Shown: positions 23,053-34,900 of the stretch, piece by piece
Layout: every line of letters begins with the position of its first letter
How positions within the stretch are numbered: position 1 is the stretch's first letter
Source: Azorinus chamasolen
Taxonomy: Eukaryota > Mollusca > Bivalvia > Cardiida > Solecurtidae
Direction: 5' to 3'
Length of the DNA stretch: 64,000 bases
NCBI GenBank assembly: GCA_963576725.1
Contig: OY755240.1
Location: forward strand, 96,382,316 to 96,446,315
The notes under the pieces: model-generated
Told to the model about the DNA's origin: nothing
What the model saw: the letters and a program-made list of their open reading frames with translations, nothing else
Database searches by the model: none
Program-made: the position numbers and the translations under genes

Positions 23053-23565
23053 AAATGTGTCCATAGGACAATGATGCCCCCATTTCAGATTGTTTGTCAC
23101 AAAGTAAGGGCCATAAATCATGTATGCAATGACTGAAGCGATTAATGCCATTTCAGCAAACAAAGGGCCGCAACTCTTAAAAGACTGCATCGATTTACAT
23201 GGTTATCAAACTTTACAAAGATATAATGGCCACAGACATGTTTGTAAAGTTTGGTGTGGATTGGACAAATACTTTCCAAGAAAGTGTGCTGACAAGATAT
23301 GCTTTAAGTCATTTTTGCAAATAAAGGACTGCAACTCCTGAATGACGGAAGTGATTTACATGGTTATCAATCTTGATCATGATATAATGGCCACAAACAT
23401 GTGTGTAAAGTTTGGTGTGGATTGGACAAATTCTTTCCAAGAAATAGCTTGGAAAATTCTACTAGATGTGCGTACGGATGGATGCAAGGAGGGAGGGACT
23501 TACAGAGAAGAGCCACCCTATTTGCCACCACATTGTGGGGGCATAAAAGTGGCTAACTAGACGTT
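23053..23565 (+). mobile_element. Hairpin-ended tandem-repeat element
   Basis: Left end GTGTCCATAGGACAATGATG (a small hairpin). The core has two units of roughly 180 bp with TTTACATGGTTATCAA and TTTGGTGTGGATTGGACAAA. The right end is a hairpin around CACATTGTGGGGGCATAA. Flanked on both sides by CTAACTAGA/AACTAGA. Confidence 0.65.
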
Positions 23566-23689
23566 ACAATTGGTCCATCAATGAAAATGTTACTGAGCCT
23601 CATATATTTGTGACAATCCCTGGCCAAATTTGTAACCTTGCTGTTTTAAAATCCCAGGTTTAGAGTTCACTGACAAACTCATACATGTG

Positions 23690-24500
23690 ATAACTACCGA
23701 CGGTAGGTGAATTCTACCGTTTTCAGAGGTGGTCTACCGTTCTACCGATTCAATGGACGTTTCTACCGTTTTACCGTTTCTGCTACGGCATTTTTTTTAG
23801 TGACCTATATTTTCCTCCCTGCGTTAGATTATCTGTTAGTTCTCTACACACACAAACCCCCTTTAGCATGCTGTGATCCACGATTGGCATGTTTTGGTAT
23901 GGTTCCCCCGCGGAGAACATCCGCATTATGTAATCACAAGTTGGTTCCCGTTTGCGCTGTACTGGAGTTAACAAAAATTCGGGAACCAGTCGTGTCAACA
24001 TGCAAACGGCGGCATGCGCCTTTGCGGGATGCACGCATACAAATCAGACAGAATTCCATCCTAAGGCAATGCTTCTGCACAAATCCCCTCCCTAAATAGA
24101 TAATTTAATCTAAATTCAAATCGGGATGTCTTGTTTTCGTTTCACGGTCGCGAAAGAGAGTCGCTACTTGTTGCTTGGAGACTGCAAATTTATTTCCGGT
24201 AATGACGTCCCCCAGATACAGCATCTGGTGTGAAGGTTTTTACGCGATTTGATTGGTTAATTTATATATCAAAATCACATAGTCTCTCGCGCGAGTCGAA
24301 AACGAAAGTGAAAAACATTTTGTTAACAAATGTGATTATCTGGACTTTCTACACGAAAACGAAGCAGTTATGTCCGAAAGAAAGACTGAAATCGAGGGCA
24401 GTACTTTATTACATTTCTTCACTAGCCCACCTGTCACTGAGTCCAGAATAAACTCTGATATAGGCGACGTTGTCCACAAATACACATGCGGCACGCATTA
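23690..24500. other. CpG-richer block, unrecognised
   Basis: GC- and CpG-richer than its surroundings, with CGCGCGAG, TGACGTC and CCGCGG. It begins with three CTACCG-type reiterations (23717-23782). The plus strand is open from 23707 to 24099 (130 codons) and the minus strand over much of the same span, but neither resembles a family I know. It could be a decayed transposon promoter and first exon, or an upstream promoter region for DENR. Neither is demonstrated. Confidence 0.3.
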
Positions 24501-25380
24501 TTATTACTCAAGCGAGGAGACAAATTAAGACGAGGGGAATGACGTTATCATAGCTTCAAAAAGCAGTATGCACTCCGACCGTTAACAACAAGTAAAGAAT
24601 ATCCGAATATTCTGAACGATAAACAGTTTCGTTTTATTCAGCAAACCGGCAATACCAAAAAGTACGAAAGATTCGTCCCCAGTCCGATTGTACTGAATAA
24701 ATCGAGGTTTATAACGTTTTTTTCATAGATTTTTTTGACTTGAGGTTGCGAATTTTCCTCAAAAAATTGGAGAAAACACACTTTTTTGCCATTGGGAATA
24801 TAGCCGAATAAGGGCTAGAAAATAAGCCTATAAAGCACTGAAACTGTAAAAAAATAAGATAAAATGGAATATATTTATCATTATGATAAAACAGTAATAA
24901 GTCTCGATTTTTTCATGGCATTAATGATTATTTAATTATGGGAGCTGTCTGATCTGGGTCTATTCTGTTTGCAAATCAGTGAAACATGTTTATATGAAGG
25001 AAAGGGTTAATGGGGTTATTGATATCTAGGCATTGTAAGGGTTGGAGATGATGCCATGGCTGTGTATAGATGTAGTCTGTATAATGTATGGTTTGTAAAG
25101 GTAGATTTATTATTATAACAGCACATGGACATTTTATTTTGTTGGGCCAAGCCAGAAAGTGTGGAATCATTTCAATATCATAAGAAAACAGAGCAGACCC
25201 TGACAAGATAGCTCCTATGCATGAAAAGGCGTTGATATGAGGGAAAGTGTGTGTAAATGTTATGTGTGTAGTGTAAGGTTTATAATGGCATGGTATGTGG
25301 ATAATACCGTAACAGTTTTTATGGTAAGGTATGAATGATTATGTGAAAAGGTATAAAAAACGTAAGTATCCAGAAGATAA
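24501..25380. repeat. Gene-free stretch with MITE-A pieces
   Basis: The right half of a MITE-A is at about 24940-25010 (GGGAGCTGTCTGATCTGGG to AAAGGGTTAA), and scattered MITE-A pieces are at 25100-25250. Otherwise AT-rich, with no gene signal. Confidence 0.55.
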
Positions 25381-26170
25381 TTTTTTCATCTCCATATATT
25401 TCGTCGTGTCCGTAAAATCTACCTGACAAAAATCAAATCTACCTGACAAATTTCCAAAATCTACCTGACATGCTTCAACAGGTTATCACATGTATGCAAA
25501 CTGTAATTGCGATTACAGATGCATGAATGAAAATAGACAGCATTTGTGGAAACATGATAATAACAGGCTGAAATGTAAAGAGAAATTGATACAGATAGAG
25601 GAGGATGTCAAGTTTTTCAGGCTTCAATCAAATGCTCATAATGTTCAGTATAAACAGTGTGCGATGCTGCATTTTACAGAAAGATATCGGGGTTACAAAG
25701 TACGACAGCTCTTTTGATATAGTGCATAAATTACAAAAATGCACATGGTATTACTGTTCGTGATTTCTCGATTTACCATTGTTTAAATGTCGTGTTTACT
25801 GTCAAATGTTTGTTACTTTTCTGCGGTTGTTTACATTGTTTCCATTTTCAAGTCCGTTCTTGTTGCGCATGCTCTGTATTATATTTCCGTTACTTTCTTT
25901 GACTGGCCTACTAGGTTTTCACGTTTATCTGAGGATAGTTCACTAATTTCTTATACCAGTCTGTCTCGCTGATCTAGGTTAACTGCGTGTCTTATATACA
26001 GTATGCAAGCGCTTGATGAACAATTTACATCACATGTAACGGGAAAGATTCAACGATAAACAGGTTTAATTTCAATACATTTGTTCTTTGATATTTTTCT
26101 TTTGAATTAAAATTTTCGCCTTTCCTTTGATACTCTTACTCTGTTACGACGAACTTTATTGATCACATTA
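25381..26170. other. Unrecognised region
   Basis: At 25412-25470 the motif AAATCTACCTGACAAA is repeated three times. A related block lies at 39440-39500 inside the 3.9-kb TIR element, which suggests a shared decayed transposon segment. The plus strand is open at 25490-25717, but no family is recognised. Confidence 0.35.
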
Positions 26171-26353
26171 TTACGTCTGTGATCCTTCATCTGTGCCGAC
26201 TTTCGTTGCCAATTCTGTCGGAGACTCTTTCACACATTGATGATTGAGATTTGCTGAATCAGGGTTTCCGGTACGACTTTCATGTTGAGGGTCCCTCTCT
26301 TCTGTCGCACTGACGTCCTCCTGCACTCCTTCTTCCCTTCCACCATCAGACTG
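26171..26353 (-). other. Possible coding fragment
   Basis: A 60-codon open stretch ending in TAA (26173-26171), rich in Glu, Asp, Ser and Thr. It is preceded by a stop and a possible acceptor (GATTCCAG). No family recognised. It might be a last exon or part of a retroelement. Confidence 0.2.
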
Positions 26354-26525
26354 GAATCAGCCCCCAGAGCAGACCACCATGGTCAGCGTTGAAGCTTTTA
26401 AGGGTCCTGGTTGCGGCATGGTAGACCCGCAAACTGTTTTAACATCTTTTTTTTATCTTTTTTTTGCACCGTACATACTCGAGGCCACACAGACAGCCTT
26501 GTAATTACACCATGTACGACATTGC

Positions 26526-26633
26526 CCCATAGTGGGATCTGTACATTAACGGAAGAGAAGGATTCGAGGGACCCGGCCTCCCATAGTGGGATCTGTACAT
26601 TAACGGAAGAGAAGGACTCGAGGGACCCGGCAT
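26526..26633. repeat. 54-bp tandem duplication
   Basis: Two 54-bp copies starting CCCATAGTGGGATCTG with two or three differences. The length is a multiple of three, so 18-residue repeats appear in an open plus-strand frame (26411-26704), but nothing else suggests a gene. Confidence 0.9.
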
Positions 26634-26846
26634 CTTGTGAAAAAGTTAAGGGTCCCTGTCAGTGGTTCCAGGTCAACTCGGGCTCGGGTCAAATCTGCCC
26701 CTGAGTCAAATCGGGCTCGGGTCAAGTCGGCCTGCAAATATTTCATAATTACATTTTTGGGGTATATTCTTTATTTTGAATTCTTTATATATTAGTTGAT
26801 GGTGGCCATTACCAGGAAGAAGAAGAGAAGAAGATCTTAATATTTT

Positions 26847-27001
26847 TGTCACAGTGTGTAGGTTTATCATTACTTGTACGGCCTTGCTTTACAAGCACGC
26901 TTTTATGGCAACGTGGTAGAGTGTTTGACTGCGAGCCTGGCGACGCGGGTTCGATCTCGGGTCTGAGCGGGTATGTTTCTTTATAAGAACACCCGGTTAC
27001 A
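26847..27001 (+). repeat. 5' LTR with tRNA-like segment
   Basis: Pol III-type A box TGGCAACGTGGTAGAG (26906-26921) and B box GGTTCGATCTC (26948-26958). The anticodon-position triplet is GCG, and the T-stem has lost pairing compared with the 3' copy. Confidence 0.8.
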
Positions 27002-27107
27002 TTTGGCGCCCAACATGGGACTGTGACTGTATGAGCTCAGAGTTCGATTCCCAGTCGTTCTCATACCCAAAGAAATTCGGGACGAATTTCAATTTGCTGG
27101 GGGAGTA

Positions 27108-27262
27108 TGTCACAGTGTGTAGGTTTATCGTCACTTGTACGGCCTTGCTTTACAAGGGCGCTTTTATGGCAACATGGTAGAGTGTTTGACTGCAAACCTG
27201 GCGACCCGGGTTCGATCCGGGGTCTGAGCGGGTATGTTTCTTTATAAGAACACCCGGTTACA
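27108..27262 (+). repeat. 3' LTR with tRNA-Cys-like segment
   Basis: A box TGGCAACATGGTAGAG (27167-27182) and B box GGTTCGATCCG (27209-27219), 42 bp apart start to start, as in tRNA genes. TTTGACTGC with GCA in the anticodon position resembles animal tRNA-Cys. The T-stem CCCGG/CCGGG is intact. An ordinary acceptor stem is not evident, so this is not annotated as a tRNA gene. Confidence 0.75.
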
Positions 27263-27618
27263 TTTTGTTTCCTAGAGATGCTCGATACTACAGATACCAA
27301 TGAACATATATGGAAATTTCTGAGTCACAGATAAGGATGCATACGGTTACCATGATCAGTTTCATCCTCTTCATTCTTTTCAGAACTAAGCAACATTAAT
27401 AAGTAACAATACTCGGAATAAAGAAGCACTTTATAGATCTATGCACGATACAAATATAATGCCAAAAATATATCCCAAATATGGTGATATAATTGAATCC
27501 TAATGAAATCCCTAGTAACTCTGTCCCACAAGTGGATCCAAAATAACATTTTATTGCATTCATCCACTCACATTAATTGTTCTTATTTACAGACAATCAA
27601 TGAAATGGATAAACAATT
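27263..27618. other. Gene-free stretch
   Basis: AT-rich; nothing recognised. Confidence 0.4.
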
Positions 27619-28200
27619 AATTATACCCCCCACAACGAAGTTTGGGGGGGGGTATACTGGAATCAGGTTGTCTGTCTGTCTGTCTGTCTGTCCGTGGACA
27701 CAATTTTGTCCGGCCTTCTTCTACAGTTTTGCTTCAATTTTGTTGAAACTTCATGTATAGCCATATGACCATATAAACCTGTGCACCGCATATTTTCATT
27801 ATGATCGGACCATTACTTCAGGAGTTATCTCCCCCTTTAAGTCCCCTACCAATGTTTTTAGGTTTTCTAGACTTATAATGGAAGTGACTGGAGATATCAA
27901 CTCTATATTTAGTACAAAGCTAAATCTAGATAAGTTACAGCTTATGTTCCAATCTCAGTCCGGTTGAACAATTATTTCCAGAGTTATTGCCCTTGAACTT
28001 CAATTTAGTGAAAACACCAGCCAAGTTTGCTAACCAGCTATATGGCCCAAGGCACTTTTGTGTTACAGCTCTTGAATTGCAAAAAATGTCTATTTTAAAT
28101 GCTGAGTCAAAGAGTTTTTATTCGATCTTCATAAATTGTATGTGACTGTTACATCTCAGCTAAGTTTGATAACATGCCAAATGGCCCCAGACTGGCATAC
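27619..28200 (+). mobile_element. Hairpin-started repeat, right end unclear
   Basis: Begins with a hairpin at 27620-27656 (TTATACCCCCC ... GGGGGGGTATA), then TGGAATCAGG and a run of GTCTGTCT. The rest (near 27700-28200) carries decayed units with GTTGAAACTTCATGTA. Similar starts are near 16770 and 60434. Confidence 0.6.
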
Positions 28201-28357
28201 TTTGTGTCGGCCTGGCACTGTCCCTGGATATTTTTATTATTTTATTTATGCAAATTCATTTATGCGCACCAAGTAAGGATAAATATGAATTATAGACTTT
28301 TTCTTCTAACAACATTATCTAATATTGGTGATCATTTCTCTGAACTGTTCAAGTGAT

Positions 28358-28618
28358 TTAACTCTTTACTCCATGAATATTCATGTAAGAAATAATGACA
28401 TCTTGAATAATACTAAGATTAGTTGTTATAATAGCACTTGACGTAAGATGTTTTGGCCACATCAAAAACTAGAAACATGTTAATATTATACATTAAGCAA
28501 ACTGAAACACAGCAGACCCTGATCAGACACCTCCTACAGGAGCCATCTGAGCCTGGTCTACTCTGTTTGCACAGGTATAAAAAGATGTATTTACAATATT
28601 TTTGGAGTAAAGGGTTAA
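28358..28618. mobile_element. MITE-A copy
   Basis: TTAACTCTTTACTCCATG to GGAGTAAAGGGTTAA; full length, about 240 bp upstream of the first DENR coding exon. Confidence 0.85.
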
Positions 28619-28844
28619 TGAGTAGCAGCATATCATGGCCAACTCTTGGGTATTGTTGATCAACTCTTGGGTAGTGTTGTAAATTCTTATAAAAATGAAC
28701 TTTTGATTTCATTGACAGATAGGGATCAGTAAAAGTACAAGTTCAGTCTGAGTTTGTAGTGATGATTAAACAATGGATAATTGTATGTTTTCTGTAGATT
28801 TACTCAGATTTTAACTGTAATGTATGTATTCTTTGAAACTTCAG

Positions 28845-28962
28845 GATAGATAGAGCATGGCAGAAGCAACAGTCCCTCTGGCAGCTGCAGACAAACAGTT
28901 CCTAGATTACAGTGGTCCATTAGATGGAGTCAAGTATCCTGTTAAAGTCAAGTATTGTGGAG
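28845..28962 (+). CDS. DENR: DENR, first coding exon
   Basis: Acceptor CTTCAG at 28844; 12 bases of 5' UTR, then ATG at 28857 and residues 1-35. Donor GGAG|GTAAGC. Confidence 0.92.
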
Positions 28963-31900
28963 GTAAGCTGAAATCAGAGACATGTTTAGGCATAATAAAG
29001 GCATAATAAAAACTACATTTTGTACAACATTGCTTGTTTCAGGTTTCCCATGAAGCCCTTACTTTTTCCCTGCTGAAATCTTTTTATTGACATTGATTCA
29101 TATCTTTCATAATTTCTTCATTTTATAGTTTCAGCCAATATTTTTATGACATTTTAGCAAGAATTTGGCTCAGAAGTATGTGCAACTTTCATTATTTAAA
29201 ATCCTGAATTGAAAGAACTTAATCTTAAAGTGAATGTGATTGTTTTCAGAAATTTTTAACAAATTTGATAATAAAAGAATCAGAGTTATCTGATCTACCC
29301 GAGTAATATTTTCATGTACATGTATGGAACCAGAAACAAAGTATTTTCTTGTTTAATTTTTTTCTTTCTCACATTTAAAAACAGGTTAGACAAAGATGGG
29401 ATGGCTCCTGTAGGAGCTGTCTGATCAGGGTCTGCTCTGTTTGCTTTTGGCATGATATAGCCTACACTGAACCACAAAATAAACACAACGTTTGGGGAAA
29501 CACATATATTCTAAACAGTTCAAATGATAAATAACGACTATGTATCATTTTATGGGTACCTTACCTACATACTGTGTAAATTTTATTAAAATATATCTAG
29601 GAATAATTCAAATTTCATTATGTCAAGCTTCATTACCCACATGTTCAATATCTCGTGTATCCTCTATTGGCCTGGATACAAGCAATGCATCTATGTATCA
29701 TGAAGCCAATTACATTCGCGATATAGTTCCGAGGAATATTGTTCCACTCTTGGATAAGAGCCTGACGTAATGCATGCACACGTGTTTACTCATCATTGGA
29801 ACTGTTTATTTTCCAGTTATATGATATGTTTCCCCAACCGTTGCCTTTATTTTGCAGTTCAGTGTAGGTCTGATTTACATTACATGTTTGAAATTACAGC
29901 TAATGAATATGTATGATGTCATAATTTCTTACATGAACATTTATCATGGAAAGGGTTAAGTATACATGTATGTCTCTGCCAACCCTATCATATTGGTACT
30001 CTTTGTAATGTTGAATTTTTTATGAATACCTACAAGGTATGATAAGGCTGAACAATAAGATAAATGGAAAGCACAATCAGCCTCCTATACAAATGTCATG
30101 GGTAAGCGCTCAAGACTTGGTTCAGCTATAACCTCACATGAGTCACACGGTGGGGAAGTAGTCCTCTTAGATGGTGCAAGTGGTTTTGATCCTTTTCTCC
30201 ATGGATACAATGTAATAATGTAAGACTTTAGTGCTGCATGAATATTCTTACACCGCATTTTAAAAAAAAGACTTTGAAGACATTATATAAACCAGGAAAT
30301 GCTTGGCTGTGACAGCAACTTCAATGTCAGATCCATATTATTCCATAAGCAAACACAGCAGACCCTGATCAGACAGCTCCTATAGGAGCTGTCTGTTCTG
30401 GGTCTACATTGTTTGCAAAGGTGCCAAAAGTCATCTATATGAGGAAAAGGGTTAAGAGGCTGCCTAATCTGTCTCTTTATTGCTTTGATCCATCTCTTTT
30501 TTAGAAATGCAGCAAAATGCTGCCACATTGTTCAGTGGTCTTTATCTTATGTTCTACTAGCAATGCTTCATTTCTTTCCAAAATTATGACAGTTGTCAAA
30601 CAGTTTGGATCCTTCATCTTACCTGGACCCAAACTGCAAAGTTCATCATGACTTTACTGAGCAAAGTTTGCTCTACAGATTGTAGATACAATACTTTTGC
30701 ATTAAGCGCTGAATTTATTTTGCTCTTCCTCGACGGCCTTTGCATTAATGGTAAATTATCATGTGGTAGGAAAGAACATGCATGGAAGCATGTGAATGTG
30801 TATTTGGATATCAGTGAAGAAGAATGTCTGGACTATAATTTATAAACAAACAGTTCCTACTATCATTACTTTTCTATTTACTTTCAGAATGCAGCATGCC
30901 AATTGAGGTAAGTTGTAACTTTTCATGAATGGCATTTATAAACGTGTGAATAATGCATACATTAAAACATTTTTTTTTAAATATCTCCACCAAAAAACTC
31001 TTAGTGGTCATAACGTAGTGCTTGGTGGAGAAATGATGATTTCAGTATTTGAATATACATGTTTAAATGAATGAAACTCAAGTGTCAGAATACAATGTAT
31101 TGTCGTTAATAAATTATAAAATATTTTATTGAGCTTCTCTGGTATTCTGTCGTGTTAGTCAGTGGAACATTTCTAGAATATAAACAAACATACTGATTTC
31201 TAATAAACTGTTTGACTGTTTCAAAGAGTAAAGCTGTATTTGTTTGTTGTGAGTGTTTGGTATGATTATTCATTGGACAATTTAATCTCTTCTCTTTTTT
31301 GTGGATAAATGTGAACTGTATTAATTTTGTGTTGTCAAATTTATACATGACACTCATTCAAACTTCATGTATTTTGACAAGTAGATATAAACCTATAACA
31401 TGATGTCATAGAAGTAAGTGTTGGTATCTTTATTTGATGGGCATGTTTTAATCTTTTACTCCATAAATACGCCTTTCTACGCCTTTGCAAACATTCATAT
31501 TTAAACAGAATTGTTTTGGCATTGGTAGAAACTGTAGCTCCAGATCTATTATAATTTTATAAGCAAACAGAGCAGACCCTGATCATATGGCTCCTACAGG
31601 AGTCGTCTTTTCTGGGTCCACTATGTTTACAAAGACCTTTTTTATATGGGAAAGGGTTAAGAGCATGTGATTGTGTTATGCATGTCAAAAGTAATGACAA
31701 AAGCTCTAACCCTTTCCTTCATATAAATGCCTTTTTATGCCTTTGCCAGCAGAGTAGACCCAGATCAGACGGCTCCCTTATTATTAGCTCACCTGGCACA
31801 AAGTGCCAAGGTGAGCTTTTGGGATGATCCTATGTCCGGCGTCGTGTGTCGTGCGTATGTGCGTCGTGCGTACGTGCGGGCGTCAACAATTTACTTTAAC

Positions 31901-34900
31901 ATCTTCTTCTCTGGAACTACAAAGCCAAGAGCTTTGATATTTGGTATGTAGTATGATGTAATGGTCCTCTACAAAGATTGTTCAAATTATGTCCCCCGGG
32001 CCAAAAATGGCCCCGCCCTAGGGCTTTCATAGGAAAATCTTTAAAAATCTTCTTTTCTGAAACTGTATGGCATAGACCTTTGATATTTGGTATGTAGCAT
32101 GATCTAATGGTCCTCTACTCAGATTGTTCAAATTATGACCCCTTGGCCAAAAATGGCCCCGCCCCGGGGCTTATCAGTTTTTCATAGGAAAATCTTTAAA
32201 AATCTTCTTCTCTGAAACTGTAAGGCATAGACCTTTGGTATTTGGTATGTAGCATGATCTAATGGTCCTCTACTAAGATTGTTCAAATTATGACCCCCCA
32301 GGACAAAAATGGCCCCGCCCCAGGGCTTATCAGTTTTTCATAGGAAAATCTTTAAAAATCTTCTTCTCTGAAACTGTAAGGCATAGACCTTTGGTATTTG
32401 GTATGTAGCATGATCTAATGGTCCTCTACTAAGATTGTTCAAATTATGACCCCCCCAGGACAAAAATGGCCCCACACCGGGGCTTATCAGTTTTTCATAG
32501 GAAATTCTTTAAAAATCTTCTCCTCCAGGACTGTAAGGTATAGGCCCTTGATATTTGGTATGTAGCATCATCTTATGGTTTTCTACCTATATTATTCAAA
32601 TTATTACCCCTGGGTCAAAAATGGCCCGGCCCTGGGGCTAATCAGATTTTCATATGAAAAGCTTTAAGAATCATCTTCTCCAAAACTGTAAGGCAGAGAC
32701 TTTTAATATTTATTATGTAGCGCTATCTAATAGTTTTCTACCAAGATTGTTCAAATTATGTCCCCTGGGTTGAAAATGGCCCCGCCCAGGGGCATATTAG
32801 TTTTTCATAGGAAAGTTTTAAAAAATCTTCTTCTCTTAAAAATCTTTAAAAGTCTTCTCTGAACTTGTAAGGCATAGACCCTAGATATTTGGTATGTTGC
32901 ATTATCTAATAGTCCTCTACCAAGATTTTCAAATTATGAACCTCGGATCAAAATGGCCCCGCCCTGGGGCTTAACAGTTTTTCATAGGAAAATCTTTAAA
33001 ATATCTTCTCCTCCAAATCTGTAAGGTCTAGACTCTTTATTTTTAGTATGTAACATCATCTAATGGTTTTCTACCAAGATTTTTCAAATTATGCAATCTG
33101 TCATTGAAATCATTAATCTGTTATGAACAGGTGAGCGATTAAGGGCCATCATGGCCCTCTTGTAAAAATTCAACTTATCATTATTCATGATGTCATTATT
33201 TCTTATATAAATATTGAACATGTATAGGGTTAAGCTACCACCTGTCCAAAAAGCCCAGAATTAGACCTCTTTGAGCTGTCACTATAGAAAGGTTTTTGTC
33301 CACTTGTACACATGTAGTATGATTCAAAGATTATTCTTTCCAGTACTGTGAGTTCTACCCAAATTATGAGAAATGCAAGAAGTGGCTTGAGTGCAACCTG
33401 CCTGATGAATTTGAGAGGATAATGTCTTTGAAAGGTAAAAGTATTAACTGAGTGCAACCTGTGAGAGAATTTGAGAGGATAATGTCTTTGAAAGGTAAAA
33501 GTATTAACTGATCCAACCTGTGAGAGAATTTTTTAGCTTGACTATTTGAAGAATAGTGGAGCTTTCCTTCTCGCTCCTGCGTCGACGTCAGAGTCAGCGT
33601 CTGCATCACACCTTGGTTAAGGTTTTTCTTAAAATCAACTTTTTGCCTTTAACCTTTGGAATAAAGCTTTGAAACTTGGAACATTTGTCCACCATTACAA
33701 GCTTTATCTGTAGGCTAGAGTACATAAATTTGTCAAGCATTTTGACAGAATTATGGCCCTTTTTAACTTAAGAGTTTTTGGTTTTGTAAAGTCCACTTAT
33801 TTACCTAATCCTTTGGGTTAAGCTTTGAAACACAGCAATTTGTTTAACAACACAAGCTGTAGGCGGCAGTACAAAATCTGTCAAGCATTTTAACAGAATT
33901 ATTGCCCTTTTAACTTAGGTTTTTTCTTTTCATTAAAGATTTCACTATCAAAGATATTTTACTGAGACTGAATACTTGCTTCTAGTATCACCTAGACACC
34001 ATTTTAGTCCATTATCAAACATTTTTACAACACATGTACTGAGAACAGTCAAACACACTGTCCGGTGACAGCTCTTGTTATTGTTATTGATAACTTTTGC
34101 AAACAGTTTGGATGCAGATGAGACTCGGAGTAACTTGGCATCTCATCAAACTGACACTTACACCAACCTTTGAACAATTGGGGGAAAAACCCCTCACCTG
34201 GTAGAGATGCCTTTTGACTCTTTAGCAGTCAGAGTAGATCCAGATCAGACCAGGGATTGCTTTGTTTGCTAACAGTAATGGAGTTACAATGTATATATAT
34301 CTGCTTCACCAAAACATCTTGTGTCCATGTCATTTTAAAAATTCAGCTACCATTTTAAATATTCATGATGTCATTATTTCTTACATGAATATTGATCAGG
34401 TAGAGGGTTATCTAAAACAAAAAATACTGTGGCAGATTGAGTGAAAACTTCATGTTCTATGTACAGTTAGCTTATAATAAGTTTTAAATTATTTTGCATG
34501 TGGTACTGGGTTGACCTTTGTCCCAGCATGAACATTTATCAGACAGAGCTACAGATAAAGGTGCATACCCAAATACTAAAGTCGTAATTTCTCCACTTTA
34601 CCCTATACTGTGACCCCTCTTTTGAATTATCTCAAAGAGATGACTCTAAAGAGTGGTCACAGTATAGCGTTTGGCGGAGAAATTTAGGAGCTATTGTTAA
34701 AAATGTTTAAATATATCTTATCTGGAGCTCTGATCAGGTATAGGGCTAACCCATTTCCACATATGAACACTTTTTCATGGCTTTGCAAACAGAATAGACC
34801 AAAATCAGTCCGCTCTTGTATGGAGCTGTTTGATCAGGGTTTGCTGTGTTTTGCTTATAACATGATATAGATCTGATTGTACAGTTTTTGTCAAAGCAAA

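Larger units (their letters stand above)
26847..27262 (+). mobile_element. Miniature LTR retrotransposon (TRIM-like)
   Basis: Two direct repeats of exactly 155 bp (26847-27001 and 27108-27262), both starting TGTCACAG and ending GGTTACA, with about ten mismatches by eye. Two bases after the first lies TGGCGCCCAACATGGGAC (27004-27021), the form of a primer-binding site for a lysine tRNA. Just before the second repeat is a purine run, GGGGGAGTA (27099-27107). The internal region is only 106 bp and cannot code for gag or pol. TTTT occurs on both outer sides (26843-26846, 27263-27266), a likely 4-bp target duplication as in Ty3/gypsy-type insertions. Each LTR contains a tRNA-Cys-like segment. The element must depend on proteins supplied in trans. 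Confidence 0.85.
29354..29959. mobile_element. MITE-A copy split by a Tc1-like element
   Basis: The palindrome (GGGATGGCTCC / GGAGCTGTCTGATC) and left part run up to 29464. The right end (AATATGTATGATGTCA to GGAAAGGGTTAA) resumes at 29865. Left boundary approximate. Confidence 0.75.

Noticed and set aside
23707..24099. 130-codon plus-strand frame as a gene
   Set aside because: No recognisable domain, the opposite strand is also largely open, and it starts inside short CTACCG reiterations; chance openness in a GC-richer block is likelier.
26906..27219. Two tRNA genes
   Set aside because: A and B boxes and T-arm are present, but no proper acceptor stem or terminator was seen, and both lie at the same place inside LTRs.
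33435..33510. An extra DENR coding exon
   Set aside because: The duplicated segment lacks its own acceptor and reads into TGA; it is a boundary duplication and not an exon.
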